A stretch of DNA of 64,000 nucleotides from Streptomyces sp. NBC_00271 (lineage in GTDB: Bacteria; Actinomycetota; Actinomycetes; Streptomycetales; Streptomycetaceae): positions 10,850,001-10,914,000 of the forward strand of contig NZ_CP108070.1 in NCBI RefSeq assembly GCF_036178845.1. The letters run 5' to 3'. The stretch's first letter is position 1. Every line of letters begins with the position of its first letter. The notes under the pieces are model-generated. The model saw only the letters and a list, made by a program, of their open reading frames with translations. It searched no databases and had not been told where the DNA came from. Positions 8,087 to 15,806 of the stretch are shown here, piece by piece. Position numbers and translations under genes: made by a program.

Positions 8087-8788
8087 TCAAGGCGACAGTT
8101 GGGTGTGGCGCGGTGACTCGGCGTACAGGCCTTCGGAGGTGTCGTCCGTCCGGTGGCCCAGCTGTTCGGTGACGTCCACGACTCCGTCCACGCCTTGGCA
8201 CATCCGCACGGCGACGGGGATGAGGGATTTCCGTTCGACGCTTCCCGTCAAGGAGACCCGGCCGTCCACGACCCGCACGGTCACCGAGTCGGGCGCGATA
8301 CCCAGGGTGCGGACCAGCACGTCCCCGGAGATCTCCTCACGAATGGCACTGTCACCGCGCAGGAACACGCGCAGCAGGTCGGCGCGGCTGATCAGCCCGA
8401 CCAGCCGGTCCGCTTCGTCCACCACCGGCAGCCGCTTGACGCGGTGGCGCTCCATCACCTGCGCGGCCTCCACCACCGTCCACTGCGGCCGGGCCGTGAT
8501 GGCCGGGCTGTTCATGAGCCCTCGGGCGGTGGTCGCCTCCTGCTTGGTCCGGTCGGCGGGGCGCGGGTGCAGGACCGGCAGTAGTCCTGCGGGGTCCAGC
8601 TGACCCGCCTCCTTGCGCAGCAGATCCGCCTCGGACACCACGCCCACGGGCCGGTCGTCGGCGTCCACGACCGGTATCGCCGTGATGTCGTACTCGGCCA
8701 GCAGTTTGGCGATGTCCTTGAACCCGGCGTCCTCCCGCACTCGTACGACCGAAGTGGTCATCAGATCGCTCACCATCCGGTGCCGCAT
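8087..8788 (-). CDS. CBS-CBS-BON protein
   Basis: 233 aa; ATG at 8788 chosen because AAGGAGG lies eight bases upstream. Two CBS domains (about residues 8-62 and 93-150, with ITAIPVVDADDRPVGVVSEA and VKRLPVVDEADRLVGLISRA) form a Bateman module expected to bind adenine nucleotides. A BON domain (about 158-225, VRVVDGRVSLTGSVERKSL) follows; BON domains usually bind membranes or other proteins. Such proteins are typical of actinobacterial dormancy regulons, where the CBS-only Hrp1 of M. tuberculosis is the best known. Two palindromes 20 bp apart (8855 and 8875) lie upstream, so it probably belongs to the regulon inferred for this window. Four further CBS proteins are encoded nearby. Confidence 0.9.
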   Translation of the reverse strand: MRHRMVSDLMTTSVVRVREDAGFKDIAKLLAEYDITAIPVVDADDRPVGVVSEADLLRKEAGQLDPAGLLPVLHPRPADRTKQEATTARGLMNSPAITARPQWTVVEAAQVMERHRVKRLPVVDEADRLVGLISRADLLRVFLRGDSAIREEISGDVLVRTLGIAPDSVTVRVVDGRVSLTGSVERKSLIPVAVRMCQGVDGVVDVTEQLGHRTDDTSEGLYAESPRHTQLSP

Positions 8789-8854
8789 GGCTTCCGCCTC
8801 CTTCGTCACGTGCGTTCCCCTCCACTGTGCGGTGTTCTCGGCCGTCGCCTCCAT

Positions 8855-8868
8855 GGGCCGGTCGGCCC
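8855..8868. promoter_or_regulatory. DosR/OsdR-like box, perfect (GGGCCG-GT-CGGCCC)
   Basis: Perfect 6-2-6 palindrome, 66 bp before the CBS-BON start at 8788. It is the promoter-proximal half of a tandem pair with the box at 8875. Confidence 0.7.
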
Positions 8869-8874
8869 CGGCCA

Positions 8875-8888
8875 TGGCCGACCGGCCC
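8875..8888. promoter_or_regulatory. DosR/OsdR-like box, one mismatch (TGGCCG-AC-CGGCCC)
   Basis: Starts exactly 20 bp from the previous box, so both lie on the same helix face, as expected for cooperative binding. Confidence 0.6.
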
Positions 8889-8913
8889 GGGGGAGAGACG
8901 ATTTCGTCCTCGG

Positions 8914-9921
8914 TCAGTACCGGTCTCCCTGAGGGACGGCGCCGTCGAGTTCGAGGAAGAGCCGCGGTGTGCGACGGGGCGTGGGAGGCCCTTCCGGGCC
9001 GTAGCCGAATCGGATGAGCATCTGCACATGGTCGAAGGGGGATGTCGCGGGGCGCAGGTCGTCGCGGAGGTCGGTCCACTCCAGAGCCTGGTGCAGGACG
9101 GAGGTGCGTAGACCGTGGGCCGTGGCGACGAGCAGGACGTATTCAAGCGCCTGTCCGGCCCGGAGCCAGTCGGTGCGCCGATCGTGGCCGGTGCGGAGCG
9201 ACGCGAGCGCGGGTGTCCGTTCGAAGGGCCGGGCCGGTAGTTGGTCCAGGGATCGCCGTGCGCTGAAATCACGCATGGGGAGCTGCTCGAAGGTGTCCTG
9301 CGGCCCCAGTGCCGCGGAGGGGATGCCCGTGTCTTCGGCCCCGTCGCGGCTCGACCAGCGGCGGCTTTCGGCGCTGCGCGCCGGGTCGGCGTGGTTGCGG
9401 CGCTCCGCTTCGGTGGTGATCCGCAGCAGCCGCGCCGTCTCACGCGGGCCGGTGACGGCGAGCGTGGCGCCTTCGGCCCGGGCGGCTTCGGCGAGTTCGT
9501 GGCGAACGGACACGGGAACGGGCTGGACGCCGAAGGGGAAGCGGCTGCTGTGCCGGTGCCAGATGGCCTCGTACAGGTCGTCGCCGTGGAGTGTGCGGGT
9601 GCTGGTGCGCCCAGTGATGTGCACCGAGGCGAGCAGATCGGGGTGGCGGTGATCAGGGAGCAGCCGAGTGACCGGCTTCCAACCGAAGTGGCTCACCGCG
9701 ACCCGCAGGTTGAACAGGGCCGCGCCGGCGGCGATGTGCAGGGCCCGGCCGTGCGGATCCTCGTGCGGAAGTCCCCGCCGGACGTCGGCGTGGATCTCCA
9801 CGGTGGTCGATTCGGTGTCGAGGCGGAAGCGCCAGGGCTGCGTGTTGTGCATCGAAGGCGCGGCGACAGCCGCAGCGATCAGCTTCTCCAACACCGACGA
9901 GTCCAGATACGTGCCGGACAT
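8914..9921 (-). CDS. Acg-family nitroreductase-like flavoprotein
   Basis: 335 aa, ATG at 9921 with GGGAGGAGG upstream. The N-terminus has AAVAAPSMHNTQPWRF, the signature of the Acg (Rv2032) group of nitroreductase-fold proteins, and the C-terminus QMLIRFGYGPEGPPTPRRTP is equally typical. Acg proteins are tandem-fold relatives of FMN nitroreductases; M. tuberculosis Acg is reported to bind FMN in a closed pocket and may sequester flavin rather than reduce substrates, so catalytic activity should not be assumed. The mycobacterial gene is a classical DosR target. Here a perfect palindrome (10000-10013) lies 78 bp upstream. A second member is encoded at 61031-62140. Confidence 0.9.
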   Translation of the reverse strand: MSGTYLDSSVLEKLIAAAVAAPSMHNTQPWRFRLDTESTTVEIHADVRRGLPHEDPHGRALHIAAGAALFNLRVAVSHFGWKPVTRLLPDHRHPDLLASVHITGRTSTRTLHGDDLYEAIWHRHSSRFPFGVQPVPVSVRHELAEAARAEGATLAVTGPRETARLLRITTEAERRNHADPARSAESRRWSSRDGAEDTGIPSAALGPQDTFEQLPMRDFSARRSLDQLPARPFERTPALASLRTGHDRRTDWLRAGQALEYVLLVATAHGLRTSVLHQALEWTDLRDDLRPATSPFDHVQMLIRFGYGPEGPPTPRRTPRLFLELDGAVPQGDRY

Positions 9922-9999
9922 GAGGGCCTCCTCCCGGACGAGCGAGCTGCGGGGCTTGCGATGTTCTGAGCCTGCTGCCGTCGGCGGAGCGGGGCGAAG

Positions 10000-10013
10000 G
10001 GGCCGTCCGGCCC
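10000..10013. promoter_or_regulatory. DosR/OsdR-like box, perfect (GGGCCG-TC-CGGCCC)
   Basis: The palindrome extends to 16 bp with the flanking G and C. It lies 78 bp before the Acg-like start at 9921 and in the divergent region shared with the decayed hsp20 gene. Confidence 0.7.
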
Positions 10014-10102
10014 CAACCTGAGGCTGTGTGGGTACCGGCATTGGGCAGCGGTGCCGGGTGATCCTCTGCGGACCGGAGGTTGGCCTGCTGGTCCCGGTGG
10101 GG

Positions 10103-10116
10103 TGCCCGGTCGGCCC
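10103..10116. promoter_or_regulatory. degenerate DosR/OsdR-like box before the hsp20 remnant
   Basis: TGCCCG-GT-CGGCCC: the right half-site is perfect, the left keeps four of six bases. A still weaker match begins 21 bp upstream at 10082. The box lies 60 bp before the pseudogene start, consistent with an ancestral regulated hsp20 promoter now decaying. Confidence 0.45.
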
Positions 10117-10176
10117 AGCCGCGGTCGGGTCCGGCTGCGCCACGCTGGAAGCAGCCGACAAGCGAGGGAGGAAGAA

Positions 10177-10430
10177 ATGAGCGGGATGATCGGGCGGCTG
10201 TCGGTGCCCGCTCTGTTTGGCCGGGTCGAAGCCGGACTTCCCGCCGTGCACCCGATTCCGGGGCTGCACGGCATTCGTCTCACGCAGCACCTCACGGACG
10301 GACCGTATGTGCTGCCGGAGCGAAGGCCGACGAGGCTGTCGCGGGGTACAGGGGCGGTGTCCTTACCGTCAGCGTTCCGGTGCCGGAGACGAAGACTGGT
10401 AGCGGGACGATCCCCGTGCATCACGTGTGA
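10177..10430 (+). pseudogene. decayed Hsp20/alpha-crystallin small heat-shock gene (internal deletion and frameshift)
   Basis: A good start (AGGGAGGAAGAA-ATG) opens MSGMIGRLSVPALFGRVEAG and continues to about LTDGPYVLPER, the N-terminal arm and first strand of actinobacterial Hsp20. The next expected ~50 residues of the alpha-crystallin domain are missing. The sequence then resumes in another frame as ADEAVAGYRGGVLTVSVPVP and ends IPVHHV at a TGA at 10428-10430, matching the last strands and tail (the GxLxVxxP motif) of the same family. The junction is near 10325-10340. The gene can no longer make a functional chaperone. Hsp20 is a hallmark dormancy-regulon product in mycobacteria (HspX), and a degenerate regulatory box precedes this remnant. 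Confidence 0.75.
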
Positions 10431-10560
10431 ACGACTCACCATGCGCGGCCGGGAGAGTCTCAGGACCGCGCACACCACTGCCCGGGGTCGGCCCGGCACC
10501 CGTCACCCGCCCTCCTGGGCCCCTTCCGAGTCCTCCCGCCCCCGAGTCGTCCCGCCGCGA

Positions 10561-10574
10561 GGGCCGACCGGCCC
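10561..10574. promoter_or_regulatory. DosR/OsdR-like box, perfect (GGGCCG-AC-CGGCCC)
   Basis: Lies 53 bp before the SulP start at 10628, downstream of the hsp20 remnant. Confidence 0.65.
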
Positions 10575-10627
10575 TCGCGGCTGGACGTCCGTGGGGCGAT
10601 GCTGAAGGGGGTGACGAAGGGAGCCCC

Positions 10628-12367
10628 ATGTCCGAGCGCCCGGATGCTGCCCCCGGGGAAGACCGACGCGGTCTCGTGCGGCGGGTGGCTCCAGGACTCG
10701 CCGTACTGGCCGGCTACCACCGTTCGTGGCTGCGCGGCGACCTGCTCGCCGGTGTGACCGTCGCGGCCTATCTCGTTCCGCAGGTCATGGCCTATGCGGG
10801 CCTCGCGGGACTCCCGCCGGTCGCGGGGTTGTGGGCGATCCTTCCCGCCCTGCTGCTGTATGCCCTGCTGGGTTCGTCACGACTGCTGTCCGTCGGGCCC
10901 GAGTCGACCACCGCGCTGATGACCGCCACCGTGGTGGGGCCACTCGCCGCGGGCGCTCCGGACCGGTACGCCGAGCTCGCCGCCGGGCTCGCGGTCGTGG
11001 TCGGGGCGATGTTCCTGGTGGCGTGGGTGGCGCGACTGGGCTTCCTCGCCGACCTTTTGTCACGGCCGATCCTGGTCGGCTACCTGACGGGCGTGGCGCT
11101 CATCATCATTGTGGACCAGCTCCCCAAACTGACCGGTGTCCGCACTTCGGGATCCGAGTTCTTTCCTCAGCTGCTCTCCTTCGTGAGGAACCTGGGAGAG
11201 GCCCATCCCGCCACGGTGATCTTTTCCGCGGCGGCGATCGCCTTCCTCTTCGCGGTCGCGCGGTTCTTCCCCCGTATCCCGGGCCCTTTGCTGGCCCTGG
11301 TGCTCGGCACGGCGGCCGTCGCGGTCTTCGGCCTGGAGGACCACGGCATCGCCGTCATCGGCGCGGTACCGGCCGGGCTGCCCCGCCCTGGCCTGCCGAC
11401 GCCGGGCGACCTGCCGCAACTGGTACTGCCGGCGATCGGCGTGCTCCTGGTCGGTTACACCGACGTCATCCTCACCGCGCGCGCCTTCGCGTCTCGCGGC
11501 GACGAACTCGACCCCAACCAGGAACTGTCGGCTCTGGGGGCCGCGAACCTGGGCGCGGGCGTGCTGCACGGCTTCCCGGTGAGCAGCAGCGCCAGTCGTA
11601 CCGCGCTCGCGCACTCGGCAGGGGGCCGCAGCCAGGCCTACTCGCTCGTCGCGGGCGCGGTGGTCCTCGCCGTGCTGCTGTTCCTCAGCCCGCTCCTCGC
11701 GCACACGCCGTCGACCGTGCTGGGCGCCCTGGTCGTCTATGCCGGGGTCCGCATGATGGATCTGGCCGGGTTCCGGCGGCTGGCCGCCTTCCGGCGCCGG
11801 GAGTTGCTCCTGGCCTTGGGCTGTCTGGTCGGAGTGCTGACCCTGGACATCCTGTACGGCGTGCTCGTGGCGGTCGGGCTGTCCGTCGCGGAGCTGCTCA
11901 CCCGGGTGGCCCGCCCGCACGACGCGGTCGAGGGTCTGGTGCCGGGCCTGGCCGGGATGCATGACGTGGACGACTATCCGCAGGCCCGCACGGTCCCCGG
12001 ACTGCTTGTCTACCGCTACGACTCGCCCCTGTTCTTCGCCAATGCCGAGGACTTCAAACGGCGGGCGCTGGCGGCGGTCGACCGACACGAAGGTGCTGTC
12101 GACTGGTTCGTCCTCAACACCGAGGCCATCGTCGAGGTGGACATCACCGCGCTCGACGCGGTCGACGCCCTGCGCCAGGAACTCGAACAGCGTCACATCG
12201 TCTTCGCGCTCGCCCGCGTCAAGCAGGACCTGCGCGACGACCTCGACGCCTTCGGGCTGACCGAGGCCATCGGCACCGACCGGATCTTCCCGACCCTGCC
12301 CACGGCCCGGGCCGCGTACCGGGAGTGGCTCCGACGCGGCGGCCGTCACGGGGCGAGGGAGAAGTAG
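10628..12367 (+). CDS. SulP-family anion transporter with C-terminal STAS domain
   Basis: 579 aa; ATG 10628 chosen after GAAGGGAG, since the longer frame runs through the palindrome. About 11-13 hydrophobic helices are visible (residues ~28-440), including the SulP signature region AYLVPQVMAYAGLAGLPPVAG and the GPESTTALM segment, followed by a STAS domain (about residues 465-560, VDWFVLNTEAIVEVDITALD). SulP proteins move sulfate, bicarbonate, dicarboxylates or chloride; the substrate cannot be told here. A carbonate role is possible since no sulfate-assimilation genes are near. The 3' end overlaps the convergent P1B-ATPase gene by 22 bp, so the two transcripts are mutually antisense at their ends. 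Confidence 0.9.
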   Translation: MSERPDAAPGEDRRGLVRRVAPGLAVLAGYHRSWLRGDLLAGVTVAAYLVPQVMAYAGLAGLPPVAGLWAILPALLLYALLGSSRLLSVGPESTTALMTATVVGPLAAGAPDRYAELAAGLAVVVGAMFLVAWVARLGFLADLLSRPILVGYLTGVALIIIVDQLPKLTGVRTSGSEFFPQLLSFVRNLGEAHPATVIFSAAAIAFLFAVARFFPRIPGPLLALVLGTAAVAVFGLEDHGIAVIGAVPAGLPRPGLPTPGDLPQLVLPAIGVLLVGYTDVILTARAFASRGDELDPNQELSALGAANLGAGVLHGFPVSSSASRTALAHSAGGRSQAYSLVAGAVVLAVLLFLSPLLAHTPSTVLGALVVYAGVRMMDLAGFRRLAAFRRRELLLALGCLVGVLTLDILYGVLVAVGLSVAELLTRVARPHDAVEGLVPGLAGMHDVDDYPQARTVPGLLVYRYDSPLFFANAEDFKRRALAAVDRHEGAVDWFVLNTEAIVEVDITALDAVDALRQELEQRHIVFALARVKQDLRDDLDAFGLTEAIGTDRIFPTLPTARAAYREWLRRGGRHGAREK

Positions 12368-14676
12368 TTCTCCTCCTCCTGCGTGAAGTGCAGGCGCAGC
12401 ACGCTGTGCAGGCCGTACAGACAGGCGCGCAGGTCGTCGAGTTGTTCGGGGCGCGGTGCGCCGTCGGTCCCGCTGAGCGCGAGGTGCGTGGCTATGCGTC
12501 CGGCGAGGCGCTCGATCTCTGCGTGGGCGCGGCTCATGGTGGCGGTGGTCTCGGGGCCTCCGAGCGAGGAGGCGAGGGCCGGGTAGAGCTGGTGCTCTTC
12601 GGCGTACTCGTGGGGCAGCAGCTGCTCGGTGAGCAGGCGGTGCACCTCGCGTACCGATGCGAGGGCCGCGGGCCCTGGAGTGTTCGAGAGCCGGTCGGCG
12701 GCGCCTCGTACGGCTTCGAGGACCTCCTGCAGGTCGTCGTGCTCGGCGGCGAAGCGGTGGATGAGGGCCTCCGTGGTGGGCTCCAGGGCAGGCCGGCTCT
12801 TCCGGCCGGCGCGCAGGGCGCGCAGCGCGTTGAGGATGACAGCGACGTCGATGCCCTCCTGGAGCAGTGCACCAGGGGCCGGCGGCAGCATGCCCAAGGC
12901 GGCCACGGCCATCGCGGCGAGCGACATCAGCATGCCGCCGAGCGCGCTCTGCACCGCGATGCGCCGGGCCCGTACGGCGATGGCGACGGCGTCGGCGAGG
13001 CGCTCCACCCGATCGGTGGTCAGCACGATGTCCGCGGCTTGGGCGGAGGCGCTGGAGCCGCGGGCCCCCATGGCGACGCCGATGTCCGCGGCGGCGAGGG
13101 CGGGGGCGTCGTTGACGCCGTCACCGACCATGACGGTCACGGCGCGGGCGCGTTCGGCGCGTACGGCCGCGACCTTGTCGGCGGGGGTGAGGTGGGCGTG
13201 GACGGCGTCGAGGCCGAGCACCATGGCCACTTCGCGGGCGGGTTCCGTGCGGTCGCCGGTGAGCATCACCAGCCGTCGGATGCCCGCCGCGCGCAGCCGG
13301 CGCAGGGTCCGGGGAGCGTCGGGGCGCAGTGGGTCGCGCAGCAGTACGGCGCCGGCGAGGCGGCCGTCGGCGGTCAGCCAGGCGACGGCCGCGCCATCGA
13401 GCACGGCACGGTTGTCGACAGCGCGTGCCCACGTCGGGTCCCCCGCGCCGACGCCGTGGCGGCCGACGGCGAGGTGGTGGCCCTCGACGGTGCCGGTGGC
13501 CCCCAGGCCGGGCTCCTCGGTGACGTCCACGGGCATGGAGAGTTCCAGACCCCGCGCCTGGGCGGCGTCGACCAGGGCATGAGCCAGGACGTGCGGTGAG
13601 AGCTGATCGAGCGAGGCCGCCAGCCGCAGGACCTCCGACGGCTCCCGGCCCGGTGCGGCGACGACGTCGAGCACCCGTGGGTGGCCGGACGTCAGGGTGC
13701 CGGTCTTGTCCAACAGCAGGGTGTGGGCCCGGCCGAGGCTCTCCAGGGCGCCGCCGTCGCGGACGACCACGCCGTAGCGGGAGGCCCGGGACAGGCCGGA
13801 GACGATCGCCACGGGCGCGGCGAGCAGCAGCGGGCACGGGGTGGCGACCACCAGGACCGCGACGGCCCGCACCGCGGAACCGCTGACCCACCAGGCCAGG
13901 CCCGCCACAGCCACCGACAGCGGCAGGAACCAGGCGGCGTACCGGTCCGCGAGCCGGACCACGGGCGCGGACTCGGCACCGGCCTGCTGCGCCAGCCGGA
14001 CGATCTCCGCATAGGTGCTGTCCTGCTCGGTGGCGGTGGCCCGCAACTCGAACGCGCCGCCCGCGTTGACCACACCGCTGCGCACCCGCTCGCCGTCGGC
14101 ACGCTCGACCTGCTGGGTCTCCCCGGTGAGCACCGACTCGTCGAGCACGGCCGTGGCGCCGACGACCCGACCGTCGACCGGGACCACCTCGCCCGGACCG
14201 ACGACCACCAGGTCACCGACCGAGACCTCGGCGAGAGACACCTCCCTGACCACGTCGAGGGTCCGGACGCGGGCGGAGCGCGGCGCATGTTCCAGCAGCG
14301 CGCGCAGATCGTGCGAGGCGCGCCGCTGGGCCGCGGCCTCCAGAGTCCGTCCGGAGGCCAGCATGAGCGCGATCAGTGCCCCGGCCAGGTACTCCCGCAC
14401 CGCCAGGGTCCCGCCGAGTGCCAGGACCGCGATGAGATCCACGCCAGCGTGTCCCCGTTGCAGCGCGGCCAGTACCCAGATGACGGCGGGCACGACAGCG
14501 ATCACGGTGCCCAGACCCCAGCACAGGTCGGCGATGTCGGGTGCACCGGCGAGCCAGGCGATGCCACCGGCGGTCAGGGCGCCGGCGGTGGCCGCCAGCA
14601 GCAATGGTTCGAAGCGTCGGCCGGAGAGCAGGGTGGCGGGGCGGCGGAGCAGTTCCCACGGGATGCGCCGGTCCAT
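12346..14676 (-). CDS. P1B-type (P1B-5-like) heavy-metal ATPase with C-terminal hemerythrin domain
   Basis: 776 aa. The ATPase core shows TGET (actuator), ATPCPLLLA in the metal-site helix, DKTGT with catalytic Asp ~323, TGD and GDGVNDAPAL. After the last helices, residues ~640-776 form a hemerythrin-like four-helix domain with the ligand pattern HRFAAEHDDLQE, LLPHEYAEEHQLYPAL and RLHFTQEEENYF. A TPC motif plus a hemerythrin tail is the described architecture of P1B-5 ATPases (S. meliloti Nia, linked to Ni/Fe export), so iron or nickel efflux gated by O2 or iron is plausible. There is no N-terminal metal-binding domain. The usual SEHP nucleotide motif reads SPHVLAHAL. A near-perfect box (14757) lies 80 bp upstream. 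Confidence 0.85.
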   Translation of the reverse strand: MDRRIPWELLRRPATLLSGRRFEPLLLAATAGALTAGGIAWLAGAPDIADLCWGLGTVIAVVPAVIWVLAALQRGHAGVDLIAVLALGGTLAVREYLAGALIALMLASGRTLEAAAQRRASHDLRALLEHAPRSARVRTLDVVREVSLAEVSVGDLVVVGPGEVVPVDGRVVGATAVLDESVLTGETQQVERADGERVRSGVVNAGGAFELRATATEQDSTYAEIVRLAQQAGAESAPVVRLADRYAAWFLPLSVAVAGLAWWVSGSAVRAVAVLVVATPCPLLLAAPVAIVSGLSRASRYGVVVRDGGALESLGRAHTLLLDKTGTLTSGHPRVLDVVAAPGREPSEVLRLAASLDQLSPHVLAHALVDAAQARGLELSMPVDVTEEPGLGATGTVEGHHLAVGRHGVGAGDPTWARAVDNRAVLDGAAVAWLTADGRLAGAVLLRDPLRPDAPRTLRRLRAAGIRRLVMLTGDRTEPAREVAMVLGLDAVHAHLTPADKVAAVRAERARAVTVMVGDGVNDAPALAAADIGVAMGARGSSASAQAADIVLTTDRVERLADAVAIAVRARRIAVQSALGGMLMSLAAMAVAALGMLPPAPGALLQEGIDVAVILNALRALRAGRKSRPALEPTTEALIHRFAAEHDDLQEVLEAVRGAADRLSNTPGPAALASVREVHRLLTEQLLPHEYAEEHQLYPALASSLGGPETTATMSRAHAEIERLAGRIATHLALSGTDGAPRPEQLDDLRACLYGLHSVLRLHFTQEEENYFSLAP

Positions 14677-14756
14677 GGTGTGTCCTCGAATCTCGCGGCG
14701 GGTGCTTGCTGATGCCCTCCCTCTCCATCACACCGCTGAGACCGCACGTTCGGCAG

Positions 14757-14770
14757 GGGACGAACGGCCC
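14757..14770. promoter_or_regulatory. DosR/OsdR-like box, one mismatch (GGGACG-AA-CGGCCC)
   Basis: 80 bp before the P1B-ATPase start at 14676, in the divergent spacer with the DoxX-like gene. The left half GGGACG is closer to the mycobacterial GGGACT half-site. Confidence 0.65.
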
Positions 14771-14886
14771 CCGTCCGCGCGACCGTGCGGACAGGTGAGC
14801 CACGACGTGGGGCGGCTGCCAGGGGCCGCTTGCGCGCCCAGTGCCGCCGAGATCCCGCACGGCAAGCCCAACAGCCCCCGCAGGCA

Positions 14887-14900
14887 GGGCCGTTCGGCCC
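14887..14900. promoter_or_regulatory. DosR/OsdR-like box, perfect (GGGCCG-TT-CGGCCC)
   Basis: 107 bp before the DoxX-like start at 15008. The 331-bp spacer 14677-15007 otherwise holds only the box at 14757 and no convincing gene. Confidence 0.65.
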
Positions 14901-15007
14901 CCCGGTCGCGGCCCTTCGGCACCCGGTGCCGTCCGTCCCGCGCCACCAGAGTGGTCGCTGTCGGGCACTGGTCCGACACTCTCCGATTCCCCGAAGGGAT
15001 CACCACC

Positions 15008-15637
15008 ATGGCCGTGCACGAGCACCCTCACCGGAGCCCGGGGTTCCACCTGCCGTCCTTCCGCAGGAACCGGGCCGCGTCCACCTCTGAGTCCGCCGTG
15101 TCGGCGAGCACCGACACGCACACCCTGCGGGCCTACTCCTTCGCCTCGCTGCGTCTGCTGACCGGATTCGTCTTCCTGTGGGCCTTCCTCGACAAGACCT
15201 TCGGGTTCGGCTACGCCACCCCCTCCGGCAAGGGCTGGATCGACGGCGGCTCACCGACCAAGGGCTTCCTCAGCGGCGTCGCCGCAGGGCCCATGGAGTC
15301 CACTTTCCATTCCTGGGCGGGCGACACCTGGGCGGACTGGCTGTTCATGGCCGGACTGCTCGGCATCGGGCTCGCCCTGATCGGCGGGATCGCGCTGCGC
15401 CTGGCCGCGGTGGCGGGCACCGCGATGATGGCGCTGATGTGGGTCGCCGAGTGGCCGCCCGCCAAGCACCTGTCCGACGGCACGGCGAGCATGTCCACCA
15501 ACCCGTTCGCGGACTACCACCTCGTCTACGCCGTCGTCCTCATCGCGCTGGCACTGGCCGCCGCCGGCGACACCCTGGGCGTCGGCAAGCTCTGGGCCAA
15601 GCTGCCGGTCGTCCGTGACCACGGCTGGCTGCGCTGA
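15008..15637 (+). CDS. DoxX/DoxD-like integral membrane protein
   Basis: 209 aa. After a ~45-residue polar leader, four hydrophobic segments appear (about residues 55-75, 112-135, 136-156 and 172-192). The first contains the DoxX-type LRLLTGFVFLWAFLDKTFGFG, and a long loop with WIDGGSPTKGFL separates it from the second, resembling the DoxD subunit of thiosulfate:quinone oxidoreductase and related proteins. The family is associated with quinone-linked redox stress; the true substrate here is unknown. It is monocistronic, with a perfect palindrome 107 bp upstream and a strong hairpin after the stop. Confidence 0.8.
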   Translation: MAVHEHPHRSPGFHLPSFRRNRAASTSESAVSASTDTHTLRAYSFASLRLLTGFVFLWAFLDKTFGFGYATPSGKGWIDGGSPTKGFLSGVAAGPMESTFHSWAGDTWADWLFMAGLLGIGLALIGGIALRLAAVAGTAMMALMWVAEWPPAKHLSDGTASMSTNPFADYHLVYAVVLIALALAAAGDTLGVGKLWAKLPVVRDHGWLR

Positions 15638-15645
15638 CCGCGGAA

Positions 15646-15678
15646 GGGAGGGCGGCACCCGGAAAGGGCCGCCCTCCC
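15646..15678. terminator. hairpin terminator after DoxX-like gene
   Basis: Perfect 11-bp arms (GGGAGGGCGGC / GCCGCCCTCCC) around an 11-nt loop, starting nine bases after the stop codon. No T-run follows, as is normal in high-GC actinomycetes. Confidence 0.7.
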
Positions 15679-15700
15679 ACGCCCGCCCCGCGGGTCCATA

Positions 15701-15714
15701 GGGCCGATCGGCCC
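15701..15714. promoter_or_regulatory. DosR/OsdR-like box, perfect (GGGCCG-AT-CGGCCC)
   Basis: First of a tandem pair before the USP at 15807; the second box starts exactly 20 bp later. Confidence 0.7.
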
Positions 15715-15720
15715 CTTCCG

Positions 15721-15734
15721 GGGACCTGCGGCCC
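15721..15734. promoter_or_regulatory. secondary box (GGGACC-TG-CGGCCC)
   Basis: The same 14-mer recurs at 39767, in both cases exactly 20 bp after a perfect primary box and before a USP gene of the same subfamily. It lies 72 bp before the start at 15807. Confidence 0.65.
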
Positions 15735-15806
15735 CTGCACCGCGAACCCCCCACGACACGACGCTGGAACCGGGTCCTCGCGGTCCCGGTTCAGGAGGTG
15801 GAGAGC

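Noticed and set aside
10427..10627. N-terminal extension of the SulP gene
   Set aside because: It runs through the palindrome at 10561, is Pro/Arg-rich and lacks a ribosome site; ATG 10628 has one.
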